DNA of 49,861 nt from Thauera sp. (GTDB taxonomy: Bacteria; Pseudomonadota; Gammaproteobacteria; Burkholderiales; Rhodocyclaceae). Shown one piece after another: positions 10,201 through 17,639 of the stretch; within the stretch, counting starts at the first letter, position 1; the number at the start of each line of letters is the position of its first letter. A model generated the notes under the pieces. It was not told the origin of the DNA and did no database searches. It was given only the letters and a program-made list of their open reading frames with translations. Location: positions 1 through 49,861 of the forward strand of contig JANJTU010000166.1 in NCBI GenBank assembly GCA_024710965.1. The letters are read 5' to 3'. Position numbers and translations under genes: made by a program.

Positions 10201-11148
10201 GCCTGTCTTGCCGAGCACGAACAGGCACGTGCGCATGCGGCGCGTTCGGGCTCGCCCGAACTGGAGGCGCGTGCGCTGTCCGGCCTCGGCGACGCGTTCT
10301 ACCAGCGCGCACAGATGCTCACCGCGCACCGCTATTTCGACCGCTGCATCGCGCTGTGCGAGCGCCACGGCATCCACGGCGTGAAGGCCGTCAACCTGAC
10401 GATGCGCGCCGCCACCCGCCTCAATCGCAACGAGCTCGCCGGCGCCCTGGACGACGCACAGCGCGCGGCACGGCTCGCCGCGCAGATCGGCGACCTGCGC
10501 GCGCAGATGCTGGCCGAGAGCATCTGGGCCACGGCGCTGACCTACGCCACCGACTGGCCAGGCGTCATCGAGCACGCCGAGCTTGCGCTGCAGATCGCCC
10601 GCCGGCTGGGCGCGCGCCGCTTCGAAGCCGAGATCGTCATGTACCTGGGCATCGCGCACTGGCAGCAGGAGGGCGCCGCACCGGGCGAGCGGATCCTGAA
10701 GCAAAGCCACACGGTCTGTCTGGAGACGGGAGCGAGCGCCTACTTCGGCCCCCCCATCCTTGCCGCGATGGCCGCGGTCAGCGCCGATCCCGCCCGGCGG
10801 CGGGCGGCGCTGGCCGAGGGGGAGGCACTGCTTGCCCACGGCTGCGTCAGCCATTGCCACCTGCTGTTCTACGAGTACGCGATCGACATTGCGCTCGAGG
10901 ACGACGACTGGGCCGCGGCCGAGCGCTACGCCGATGCGCTGGCGGCCTACGCAGGCGTCGAACCAACCCCCTGGAGCGAGTTCCTCGTCCGCCGGGCACG
11001 CGCGCTGGCGCAGGCCGGGACCGGGCGGCGCGATGCGGCACTGGTGGCGACGCTGCAGACACTGGCGGACGAGGCGCGGCGTGCCGGCATCAGATGGCGG
11101 CTCGGGAAGCTGGAGCACGCCTTGCGACGATTGACGCAGCCGAGCTAG
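7297..11148 (+). CDS. BTAD-type transcriptional regulator with degenerate cyclase domain, AAA ATPase and TPR C-terminus
   Basis: 1283 residues from GTG 7297, which is preceded by GGAGGA. The longer frame from ATG 7222 adds only an Arg-rich tail. Domains in order: a winged-helix DNA-binding domain (1-80, beginning LRLNLLGGFELLSGSG); a bacterial transcriptional activator domain (85-245, AVELYAGDLLEGF and PLHEKTHCLLMRLYLKQGR); a class III cyclase-like domain (270-430); a STAND/AAA_16 ATPase with Walker A GEAGIGKS (about 482-489) and Walker B-like LIQVEDIHWA (about 608); and TPR-like helices to the end. The cyclase part has E277 where the first metal Asp is usual and G321 where the second (GDG) is usual, so it is probably catalytically dead. 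It is likely a signal-integrating activator; the ligand is unknown. Confidence 0.88.
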   Translation: MAALRLNLLGGFELLSGSGTPLPLPPRKARALLAYLALGGSRPHARDKLAALLWADSADAQARTSLRQALAAIRKAFGEDDCLRADTQTVATTAELLAVDVQEFERLVAEGGQAALWRAVELYAGDLLEGFAIDAPGFESWLGAQQERLRRLAVNALARLADEHAKHGQVELAIAAATRLVALDPLHEKTHCLLMRLYLKQGRQTAALKQYRLCREILQRELGVSPETETDQLHREILQQRRAGQGAEPASAGREAAAAAPVAAGTQLREAVVLVAELVGLAGGERGGSVEAAHDLLGRYRSRTDAIVQQYGGCIASRIGGRLVAVFGAPTASGNDADHGVRAALGIARAVAELGVAQPPALQARIGIASGRVLAEQQAGALFVTGEPLALATRIMEGATPAEVWIAEPVHAALATRLDAQRRADVRAEDKWLKVWQVTSCGGPEHVASLPLVGRQAELDQLAGLAGDCVTHRRGKVVLIRGEAGIGKSRLMQEFARQACGQGLSCHKALVFDVNGEGEQDPVLQLLRSLLGLEVATDGEALCAAIDRVCAGSVLDPQQQIVIHPTLGAPQPAALAALYTAMDGEARQRATQGLLCKLAQSACLHAPRLIQVEDIHWATRETLAHLAALAASARASPLLLMLSTRDDVDPIDAAWRAAARGPGFTVIDLAPLDEAEAVEMATHYPCTDGVRRRSCIERAQGNPLFLDQLLRSAESGHGPLPGSVQSIVLARMDRLAPSVRETLQAASVLGQQFSLAALRNLAEAADEACARLVEQVLIRREGEGFLFIHALVQEAVYASILRSRKCELHARAAQWYADHDPILHAEHLDLAADAGAAPAYLAAARAQAHKYRHERALRLAERALALAADAALKFEALALRGRLLLDLGRVEQAVDAYRAGATLATTGAHRRRALTGLAAALRICDRHREALAALDEGLAVEGEPATVGELAELHLLRGNLYFPLGDIEACLAEHEQARAHAARSGSPELEARALSGLGDAFYQRAQMLTAHRYFDRCIALCERHGIHGVKAVNLTMRAATRLNRNELAGALDDAQRAARLAAQIGDLRAQMLAESIWATALTYATDWPGVIEHAELALQIARRLGARRFEAEIVMYLGIAHWQQEGAAPGERILKQSHTVCLETGASAYFGPPILAAMAAVSADPARRRAALAEGEALLAHGCVSHCHLLFYEYAIDIALEDDDWAAAERYADALAAYAGVEPTPWSEFLVRRARALAQAGTGRRDAALVATLQTLADEARRAGIRWRLGKLEHALRRLTQPS

Positions 11149-11385
11149 CGTCGCCCACGGCGCCCAAAAGGGGATTGCGGCGCAGCTCGGGCTTGTCCCA
11201 CGGTAGCGGAGTGATCACCGTGCGGGGTGGGCGCCGGGCGCGGCGCGCACATCACATCGGCGCCAGCCGGGGACCCCGTCGCCGCACGAGATCCTCCGGC
11301 GGGCATCCGCCTGCGATGCGGCGGGAAACACCGGCCCGGCAGGGCGGCTATGATTGACCCCCAGGCAACTCTGCGAGGAGAGCAC

Positions 11386-11571
11386 ATGCGCGAGCTGATC
11401 AAGGCGCATCGACCGGGCTTTGCCCGCCCCACGGCGCGGTTGGCCGCCGCCGCGGACGAAGGCGTCAAGGCCGCGCCGCAGTCGGCATTCACCGACTCGC
11501 CGTCGACGATGCGGGGGACGCGGGGTGGGCCATCGAGGACGGCCATCCTCATGCTGGAGCGACGTTCATGA
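11386..11571 (+). CDS. Possible small ORF coupled to yihY (61 aa)
   Basis: This frame starts with ATG after a good GCGAGGAGAG ribosome-binding site. It encodes a 61-residue basic peptide (MRELIKAHRPGFARPTARLA...) and ends in an ATGA overlap with the yihY start (stop 11569-11571, yihY ATG 11568). No family is recognised, and the composition is Ala/Arg-rich as expected from high-GC DNA. It could be a leader peptide that couples translation of yihY, or a fortuitous frame. A TATGAT hexamer at 11349-11354 could be the -10 of this unit, but no matching -35 is seen. Confidence 0.4.
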   Translation: MRELIKAHRPGFARPTARLAAAADEGVKAAPQSAFTDSPSTMRGTRGGPSRTAILMLERRS

Positions 11572-12476
11572 AAGGCTGGGCGCGATACTGGTTCGGCATC
11601 CTGCAGCGGACGGTGCGCCTGTGGCTGGACGCCCAGGTGTTCGTCCATGCGGGCGCGCTGGCCTTCTTCACGGTGTTCTCGGTCGCGCCGGTGATGATCG
11701 TGGCGGTGACCATCGTCGGCCTCGTGCTCGGCGAGAGCGCCGCGCAGGGCGAGATTGCGCAGCACCTGCAGGCGGTGATCGGGGCCGAGGCCGCAACGGC
11801 GGTGCAGACCGCGGTGGAGAACAGCCGCATCGAGCACAGCGGCGTGCTGCCCACCGTGGCGGGTGTCGGCGCGATGCTCTTCGGCGCCACCACCGTGTTC
11901 TCGCAGATGCAGAACTCGCTCAATGCGATCTGGAGCGTGGCGCCGCGACCGACGCGAAACAGTCTGCTCATCTTCCTGAAGGGGCGGCTGCTGTCGCTGG
12001 CGGTGGTGCTGGCGATCGGCTTCGTGCTGCTCGTGTCGCTGACGCTGAGCGTGGTCGTGCGCGCCGTGGTCACTTTCGCCCAGGACTGGCTGCCGCTGCC
12101 GGCGCCGGTCCTGCTCGGGCTGGACTGGGTCGTGTCGCTGGTGGTGGTGACGCTGCTGTTTGCAACCATCTTCCGCGTGCTGCCGGATGTCGTACTGCGC
12201 TGGCGCGACGTGTGGCTCGGGGCGGCCGTCACCGCGGTGCTGTTCGCCCTCGGCCGGGCGCTGATCGCCATCTACCTGTCGACCACGGCCACCGCGTCGA
12301 CCTACGGTGCGGCCGCCTCGCTGGTGCTGCTGCTGATGTGGGTGAACTACTCGTCGCTGATCCTGTTGTTTGGCGCCGCCTTCACCCGGGCGCACATGCA
12401 CGCCCGCGGCCTGCCGGTCCGGCCGCGCGCAACGGCGGTGTGCGTGCATCGACAACTGGTGGAGGATCTGCTCTGA
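11568..12476 (+). CDS. YihY/BrkB family inner-membrane protein
   Basis: 302 residues with about six hydrophobic segments, the fold of the YihY/virulence factor BrkB family (often misnamed RNase BN). Typical features are AQVFVHAGALAFFTVFSVAPVMIVAV near the N-terminus, the central GATTVFSQMQNSLNAIW and the C-terminal YGAAASLVLLLMWVNYSSLILLFGAAFTRA. The molecular function of the family is unsettled; transport or envelope roles have been suggested. Its ATG overlaps the stop of a small upstream ORF (ATGA). It converges on the CBS-domain gene 57 bp downstream. Confidence 0.9.
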   Translation: MKGWARYWFGILQRTVRLWLDAQVFVHAGALAFFTVFSVAPVMIVAVTIVGLVLGESAAQGEIAQHLQAVIGAEAATAVQTAVENSRIEHSGVLPTVAGVGAMLFGATTVFSQMQNSLNAIWSVAPRPTRNSLLIFLKGRLLSLAVVLAIGFVLLVSLTLSVVVRAVVTFAQDWLPLPAPVLLGLDWVVSLVVVTLLFATIFRVLPDVVLRWRDVWLGAAVTAVLFALGRALIAIYLSTTATASTYGAAASLVLLLMWVNYSSLILLFGAAFTRAHMHARGLPVRPRATAVCVHRQLVEDLL

Positions 12477-12533
12477 GTCGTGCCGGGCGCGGCCCCGTGC
12501 TTGCGCTCCGGCATCCGTGCGCGGCAGCGATCG

Positions 12534-13976
12534 TCAGCCACCCAGCAGGTGGAGCTTGAAGTGATGCTTCACGAAGCCCTGGAAGCGGGCGACGCCTTCG
12601 AGCGCCAGCCGCAGCTCGCCCTGCTCCATTGCGTTGAGGTGGCCGAGGTCGATGTAGTTGTCGGGCTCGCGACCGGCGCGCAGTGCCTCGATGTGGCCAC
12701 GCAGGCGCATCAGCACGAGGAAGTCGAAACTGGCGCGAAGCCCCGCCGCATCGGCCTCCTTCAGCACGCCCGCGGCGACCAGCGCCTCGATGCGGTCGTG
12801 CGTGCTGCCGTCCAGCGTGCGTGCCTCGATCGCGAGCGCCTTGATGCCGTCGGTGATGGCGAAGATGCCGGCCTTCTTGATGTCGAGCCTGCCGCGGTGC
12901 GCGCCGGATTTCTCCACCTTGACCTTGCCGAACCAGCCGAGCGGCGGCAGGAAGCGGGTCATGTTCTGCGCCATCCGCATCAGGAAGCCCTCGTCCTGGC
13001 CCATGCAGCGGAAGGCGTGCTGGCGCAGCGTCTGCACGAGCTCGTCCCGGCCGTATAGCGTGCGCAGGTCCATGAACATGCTTCCGGTCATGACGTTGTC
13101 GGGCGTGGGGGTGGTGAGCCAGCGGTCGAGCTCGGCCTGCCAGTCCGACACGCTGCGGCGCCAGGGCGGGTTCTTCGCCATGATGCCGCCGGGGCAGGGC
13201 GGCACGCCGATGACGATGAGGGCATCGATGAGGGCGACCGCAAACGCCTCCAGTCGCGCCACTTCCACCGCAGTGAGCGCGTCGTCGTAGATGATCGCGT
13301 TGTCCTGGTCCGTCGCCAGCGTCTGTTCGCCGCGTCCTTCGCTGCCCATGACGACGAAGGCGAAGCCTTCGGGGAGATCGGCGTACTCACCTGCGCGCAG
13401 CAGTTCGATGAGCCGGATCAGCACCTGGTCGTTGAGGCGGGCGATCAACTTCAGCATGTCGCGCACCGGGATGCCGGTGCCGTTCAGGTGCACCACCAGG
13501 GCCTGGATGCGCGCATGCAGCTGGCGCAGGGCGTCGACCGAGGCCGCGCGCGAGATGTCGAGCACGAGCTGGTGTGGGGAGTGCGACTGCAGGCGCAGGA
13601 TGTCGGTGTCGGTGATGATGCCGGCCAGCCGGCCACCGCCGTCGACCACCACCAGGCGGTGGATCTGCCCGCGTGCCATGCGGTAGAGCGCCTCGTAGAG
13701 GACGTCGCCCTCGCCGATGGTCTGCAGCGGTGAATTCATGATGTCGGCCACCCGCAGCGACGTCGGCAGCAGGCCCGGGGCGACGACCTTGTTGCGCAGG
13801 TCGCGGTCGGTCAGGATGCCGTGCGGTACGCCATCCTCCAGCACGACCACGCTCGAGATGCCCCTGTCGCGCATCGTGCCGACGACCGCGATCAGGCTGT
13901 CGTCAGGGGCACAGGTGATCACGCCGCGCTGGCAGAAATCCCGGACGGGGCGGAAAAACTGGTTCTCTTCGGCCAT
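12534..13976 (-). CDS. CBS-pair / DUF294 nucleotidyltransferase-like signalling protein
   Basis: 480 residues. The N-terminus holds two CBS motifs (FCQRGVITCAPDDSLIAVVGTMRDRGISSVVVL and VADIMNSPLQTIGEGDVLYEALYRM), which bind adenine nucleotides in this family. A DUF294-type nucleotidyltransferase domain follows, with the signature GSEGRGEQ then TDQDNAIIYDD, and a DUF294_C helical domain to the end. Relatives often carry an N-terminal cyclic-nucleotide domain; it is absent here. The protein is soluble. Relatives are thought to be GlnD-like sensors, but substrate and target are not known. A perfect -10 (TATAAT) lies upstream, so it probably has its own promoter. Confidence 0.88.
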   Translation of the reverse strand: MAEENQFFRPVRDFCQRGVITCAPDDSLIAVVGTMRDRGISSVVVLEDGVPHGILTDRDLRNKVVAPGLLPTSLRVADIMNSPLQTIGEGDVLYEALYRMARGQIHRLVVVDGGGRLAGIITDTDILRLQSHSPHQLVLDISRAASVDALRQLHARIQALVVHLNGTGIPVRDMLKLIARLNDQVLIRLIELLRAGEYADLPEGFAFVVMGSEGRGEQTLATDQDNAIIYDDALTAVEVARLEAFAVALIDALIVIGVPPCPGGIMAKNPPWRRSVSDWQAELDRWLTTPTPDNVMTGSMFMDLRTLYGRDELVQTLRQHAFRCMGQDEGFLMRMAQNMTRFLPPLGWFGKVKVEKSGAHRGRLDIKKAGIFAITDGIKALAIEARTLDGSTHDRIEALVAAGVLKEADAAGLRASFDFLVLMRLRGHIEALRAGREPDNYIDLGHLNAMEQGELRLALEGVARFQGFVKHHFKLHLLGG

Positions 13977-14017
13977 TGCGGAGCGGGCTTCCGGCTTCGG
14001 GGTTGCATGAAGCCGAC

Positions 14018-14023
14018 ATTATA
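14018..14023 (-). promoter_or_regulatory. -10 element of the CBS/DUF294 gene
   Basis: On the minus strand the sequence reads TATAAT, a perfect sigma-70 -10 hexamer, 42 nt upstream of the CBS gene start in otherwise GC-rich DNA. No good -35 hexamer is found at 15-18 bp, so an activator may be needed. Confidence 0.45.
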
Positions 14024-14079
14024 ACCGTGGCCCGTGTAACGGCTTCCCGGCATATGCGCGCCGTGCGCTCGCAGCTGGG

Positions 14080-14116
14080 GCGGGGCGCCGGGCGGACGAG
14101 CCAGCCGGCGCCCCGC
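14080..14116 (-). terminator. Strong hairpin after nirE
   Basis: GCGGGGCGCCGG (14080-14091) pairs with CCGGCGCCCCGC (14105-14116): a perfect 12-bp stem with a 13-nt loop, 19 nt past the nirE stop on the minus strand. It very probably ends the nirE transcript, although no T-tract follows. Confidence 0.55.
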
Positions 14117-14135
14117 AGTCCGTGTGGCGCCGCCC

Positions 14136-15029
14136 TCAGGCGCTCTGTGCAAGGCGCGAGGCGAGCAGCGTCCCGGCCTCGAGCGACACGACCTCGCCGA
14201 CCATGATCAGCGCGGGGGCGCGGATGCCGGCCGCGCGCACGCGCGCCGGCAACTCGTCGAGGCGGCTGCAGACGCCACACTGCGAGGGGGTCGTCGCCGC
14301 GTGGATCACGGCGGCGGGCGTCTCCGCCGGCAGACCGTGCGCGATCAGTTCGCGACAGATGATCTCGAGCGCGCCGAGGCCCATGTAGATCACCACGGTC
14401 TGATGGGGACGCGCCAGCGCGGGCCAGTCGAGATCGACGGTGTCGTTCTTCAGGTGGCCGGTGGCGAACACGAGCGTCTGCGCGTGCTCCCGATGCGTGA
14501 GCGGAATGCCGGTACAGGATGCGGCACCGGCTGCCGCGGTGATGCCGGGCACGATCTCGCACGGCAGGCCGGCGGCCTGCAGGGCCTGCATCTCCTCGCC
14601 ACCACGGCCGAAGATGAAGGGGTCGCCGCCCTTGAGACGCACCACCTGAAGCCCCTCGCGCGCCAGATTCACGAGCAGGCGATTGATCTCGTCCTGGGGC
14701 AGGGCGTGGTTACCGGCCTCCTTGCCGGCATACACGCGACGCGTGCCGGGCGGGATCAGCGCGATCACGGCCGGCCCCACGAGGTGGTCGTAGACCACGA
14801 CCTCGGCCGAGGCGATGAGCCGGGCCGCCTTGAGCGTCAGCAGATCGGGGTCGCCGGGCCCCGCACCAACCAGATAGACCTTCCCCTCGTGCTGCGAGCC
14901 GCTGAGCTCCCGCGGCTCGGCGGGAGCCTGACCCGAGTGCTGGCCGCGTGCTGCGGCAGTGAACGTGCGCAGCGTGGGTGAGCCGCCCGTCAGGGCGACG
15001 GCTGATCGTGAGAGTGTGGCTGCGTACAT
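14136..15029 (-). CDS. nirE: Uroporphyrinogen-III C-methyltransferase (NirE/CobA)
   Basis: Methylates uroporphyrinogen III twice with S-adenosylmethionine to give precorrin-2, the entry point to heme d1 (and siroheme). 297 residues. A poorly conserved N-terminal ~48 residues precedes the SUMT core: KVYLVGAGPGDPDLLT, VVYDHLV, the strongly conserved VRLKGGDPFIFGRGGEE, PGITAAAGAASCTGIPLTHR and the C-terminal PALIMVGEVV. It is a single-domain enzyme, not a CysG fusion. Being divergent from nirS, with a shared promoter region, argues for nirE rather than a siroheme-dedicated cobA. The start could lie further downstream, since the N-terminal extension is not conserved. Confidence 0.88.
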   Translation of the reverse strand: MYAATLSRSAVALTGGSPTLRTFTAAARGQHSGQAPAEPRELSGSQHEGKVYLVGAGPGDPDLLTLKAARLIASAEVVVYDHLVGPAVIALIPPGTRRVYAGKEAGNHALPQDEINRLLVNLAREGLQVVRLKGGDPFIFGRGGEEMQALQAAGLPCEIVPGITAAAGAASCTGIPLTHREHAQTLVFATGHLKNDTVDLDWPALARPHQTVVIYMGLGALEIICRELIAHGLPAETPAAVIHAATTPSQCGVCSRLDELPARVRAAGIRAPALIMVGEVVSLEAGTLLASRLAQSA

Positions 15030-15063
15030 GAATCGGCTCCGGCGAGATGAGGAGATTATTCAA

Positions 15064-15077
15064 TCGAACTTATTCGA
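15064..15077. promoter_or_regulatory. Perfect palindrome in the nirE-nirS intergenic region
   Basis: TCGAA-CTTA-TTCGA is a perfect 5+5 inverted repeat with a 4-bp spacer, the geometry of CRP/FNR-family sites. It is not a good match to TTGAT-N4-ATCAA. It lies 35 bp upstream of nirE, so it may be a second regulator's site for nirE. Confidence 0.35.
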
Positions 15078-15137
15078 CTGGCGTTGGAGACGCAGTCTGG
15101 CGTGGCCGAACTTTATCCCCATGAGCCGTAGGGAAAA

Positions 15138-15151
15138 TTAACTCAGATCAA
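15138..15151 (+). promoter_or_regulatory. FNR/DNR-like box upstream of nirS
   Basis: TTAAC-TCAG-ATCAA matches the FNR/DNR consensus TTGAT-N4-ATCAA at 8 of 10 arm positions. Its centre is 33 bp upstream of the centre of a GATACT hexamer (15175-15180), which would place the box near -42 of a class II promoter. Anaerobic or NO-responsive activation of nirS is expected. Confidence 0.65.
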
Positions 15152-15227
15152 GGATCGGGAAGCATCGAGAAATCGATACTGTCGCCACCGTGTTGTTTCA
15201 CATCCCGTGTCGCTTAAGGAGAGGGAA

Positions 15228-16910
15228 ATGCAAAACAAGAGCTGGATCGGTAAAACCCTTGCGCTGGCGCTGCTGCCGATGGCGGTCAGCAGTGTCTGGG
15301 CACAGTCAGCGCCCGAAATGACGGCAGACGAGAAGGCGAAGGCGAAGCAGATCTACTTCGAGCGCTGTGCCGGCTGCCACGGCGTGCTGCGCAAGGGCGC
15401 CACCGGCAAGAATCTTGAGCCGCAATGGACCAAGACGATGCCGGACGGCACCAAGATGGAAGGCGGCACCCTCAAGCTCGGCACCGAGCGCCTGGAGAAG
15501 ATCATCTCCTACGGCACCGAAGGCGGGATGGTCAACTACGACGACATCCTCAGCAAGGATGAGATCAACATGATGGCGCGTTACATCCAGAACACGCCGG
15601 ATGTGCCGCCCGAGTTCTCGCTGAAGGACATGAAGGACAGCTGGAAGCTGCTCGTTCCGGTTGCCGAGCGTCCGAAGAAGCAGCTGAACAAGGTCAACCT
15701 GAAGAACGTGTTCGCAATCACGCTGCGCGACGCCGGCAAGCTGGCGCTGGTCGATGGCGACACGCACAAGATCTGGAAGGTGCTCGACACCGGCTACGCG
15801 GTGCACATCTCGCGCCTGTCTGCTTCGGGTCGCTATGTGTACACGGTCGGCCGCGACGGTCTGACCACCATCATCGACATGTGGTACGAAGAGCCGAAGA
15901 CGGTCGCCACCGTGCGCCTCGGTTCGGATGCGCGCTCGGTCGATACCTCGAAGTTCAAGGGCTACGAAGACAAGTACCTGATCGGTGGCACCTACTGGCC
16001 GCCCCAGTACTCGATCATGGACGGCGAGACGCTCGAACCGATCAAGATCGTCTCGACCCGCGGCCAGACGGTGGACGGCGAGTACCACCCCGAGCCGCGT
16101 GTGGCTTCCATCGTCGCCTCGATGCTGAAGCCGGAATGGGTGGTGAACGTGAAGGAAACCGGCCAGATCATGCTGGTGGACTACACCGACATCAAGAACC
16201 TGAAGACCACCACGATCGAGTCCGCCAAGTTCCTGCATGACGGCGGCTGGGACATGTCGAAGCGCTACTTCATGGTCGCGGCCAACGCCTCCAACAAGGT
16301 GGCCGCGGTCGATACCAAGACCGGCAAGCTCGCCGGCCTGGTCGACACCGCGAAGATCCCGCACCCGGGTCGCGGCGCCAACTTCGTGCATCCGCAGTTC
16401 GGCCCGGTGTGGGCGACCGGCCACCTCGGCGCCGACGTCGTCTCGCTGATCTCCACCGCGTCCGACGAGGCGAAGTTCGCCAAGTACAAGGACAAGAACT
16501 GGAAGGTGGTGCAGGAACTGAAGATGCCGGGCGCCGGCAACCTGTTCGTCAAGACGCATCCGAAGTCGCAGAACCTGTGGGCCGACGCGCCGATGAACCC
16601 GGAGCGTGAAGTCGCCGAGTCCGTCTATGTGTACGACCTGAACGATCTGTCCAAGGAGCCGAAGCGCCTCGACGTCGCCAAGGATTCCGGCCTGCCGGAA
16701 AGCAAGGCGATCCGTCGCGCCACCCACCCCGAGTACAACGAGGCGGGTGACGAAGTGTGGATCTCGCTGTGGGGCGGCAAGACCGACCAGTCGGCCATCG
16801 TGATCTACGACGACAAGACGCTGAAGCTGAAGAAGGTCATCACCGACCCGTCGATCGTCACGCCGACCGGCAAGTTCAACGTCTACAACACCATGCACGA
16901 CGTGTATTGA
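15228..16910 (+). CDS. nirS: Cytochrome cd1 nitrite reductase NirS
   Basis: Periplasmic respiratory enzyme reducing nitrite to nitric oxide. 560 residues from ATG 15228, preceded by AAGGAGAGG; the upstream in-frame ATG at 15207 overlaps that site and is rejected. A Sec signal peptide (LALALLPMAVSSVWA) is followed by the heme c domain with CAGCH (47-51) and the eight-bladed d1 propeller. H193 (GYAVHISR) corresponds to the heme d1 axial ligand, and H337 (FLHDGGWD) and H379 (IPHPGRGANF) to the two active-site histidines of P. aeruginosa NirS. The C-terminus TPTGKFNVYNTMHDVY is diagnostic. First gene of nirS-nirT-nirB-cupredoxin, behind an FNR-like box. Confidence 0.98.
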   Translation: MQNKSWIGKTLALALLPMAVSSVWAQSAPEMTADEKAKAKQIYFERCAGCHGVLRKGATGKNLEPQWTKTMPDGTKMEGGTLKLGTERLEKIISYGTEGGMVNYDDILSKDEINMMARYIQNTPDVPPEFSLKDMKDSWKLLVPVAERPKKQLNKVNLKNVFAITLRDAGKLALVDGDTHKIWKVLDTGYAVHISRLSASGRYVYTVGRDGLTTIIDMWYEEPKTVATVRLGSDARSVDTSKFKGYEDKYLIGGTYWPPQYSIMDGETLEPIKIVSTRGQTVDGEYHPEPRVASIVASMLKPEWVVNVKETGQIMLVDYTDIKNLKTTTIESAKFLHDGGWDMSKRYFMVAANASNKVAAVDTKTGKLAGLVDTAKIPHPGRGANFVHPQFGPVWATGHLGADVVSLISTASDEAKFAKYKDKNWKVVQELKMPGAGNLFVKTHPKSQNLWADAPMNPEREVAESVYVYDLNDLSKEPKRLDVAKDSGLPESKAIRRATHPEYNEAGDEVWISLWGGKTDQSAIVIYDDKTLKLKKVITDPSIVTPTGKFNVYNTMHDVY

Positions 16911-16935
16911 TCGCCTCGTCGATCATTCGCTTAGC

Positions 16936-16957
16936 CCCCCGCGCTCCGGCGCGGGGG
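16936..16957 (+). terminator. Intercistronic hairpin between nirS and nirT
   Basis: CCCCCGCGC (16936-16944) and GCGCGGGGG (16949-16957) form a 9-bp all-GC stem with a 4-nt TCCG loop. No T-tract follows, so it is more likely a partial terminator or an mRNA 3'-end stabiliser that raises nirS over nirTB than a full stop. Confidence 0.5.
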
Positions 16958-16976
16958 CAAGACGAGGAAGACTCCC

Positions 16977-17588
16977 ATGACAGATCGAGACAGCAACGCC
17001 AAACAAGAACATTCCGGCGGGCTCCTTGCCCGCCTTCGTCGGCCCAGCGTCAAGTATTCGCTGGGCGGACTGTTGGCTGCAGGTATTGTCATCGGTGTGC
17101 TCGGCTGGGGCGGTTTCAATACCGTGCTCGAAGCGACGAACACCGAGAAGTTCTGTATTTCCTGCCACGAGATGGAAGACAACGTCTATCAGGAATACAA
17201 GGAAACGATCCATTACACGAACCGCACTGGCGTGCGTGCCACCTGCCCGGATTGCCATGTGCCCAAGGACTGGACGCACAAGATGATCCGCAAGATCCAG
17301 GCGTCGAAGGAAGTCTGGGGCAAGCTGGTCGGCACCATCGATACACGCGAGAAGTTCCAGGCCAAGCGGCTCGAGCTCGCACGTAACGAGTGGAAGCGGA
17401 TGAAGGCGTCCGACTCCCGCGAATGTCGCAACTGTCACGGTTTCGACAGCATGAACACCGAATCGCAGAAGCAGCGCGCGCGCAAGCAGCACGAGATGGC
17501 GCGCGAAGACAACATGACCTGCATCGATTGCCACAAGGGCATTGCCCACCACAAACCGGAAGGCATGACCGAGGCAGATGAGGAGTAA
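16977..17588 (+). CDS. nirT: NapC/NirT family tetraheme cytochrome c
   Basis: Membrane-anchored quinol dehydrogenase passing electrons to periplasmic reductases. 203 residues: a cytoplasmic N-terminus, one membrane anchor (about 27-48, [21 protein letters not shown]) and four CXXCH heme sites starting at C60 (CISCH), C90 (CPDCH), C150 (CRNCH) and C182 (CIDCH). Length and heme spacing fit the NapC/NirT family. A GAGGAAG site precedes ATG 16977. Its position directly after nirS and before a diheme protein copies the nirSTB order described in Pseudomonas stutzeri, which supports NirT over NapC. Confidence 0.93.
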   Translation: MTDRDSNAKQEHSGGLLARLRRPSVKYSLGGLLAAGIVIGVLGWGGFNTVLEATNTEKFCISCHEMEDNVYQEYKETIHYTNRTGVRATCPDCHVPKDWTHKMIRKIQASKEVWGKLVGTIDTREKFQAKRLELARNEWKRMKASDSRECRNCHGFDSMNTESQKQRARKQHEMAREDNMTCIDCHKGIAHHKPEGMTEADEE

Positions 17589-17639
17589 GGCCGCGGCAAC
17601 GTGGTTTTCGTCCCATTCACTCATATTGAGGAATTGAAC

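Noticed and set aside
7306-11118. Very long open frame (1270 codons) on the minus strand
   Set aside because: It is antisense to the BTAD regulator. High GC at third codon positions keeps the opposite frame open; its translation is low-complexity and shows no domains.
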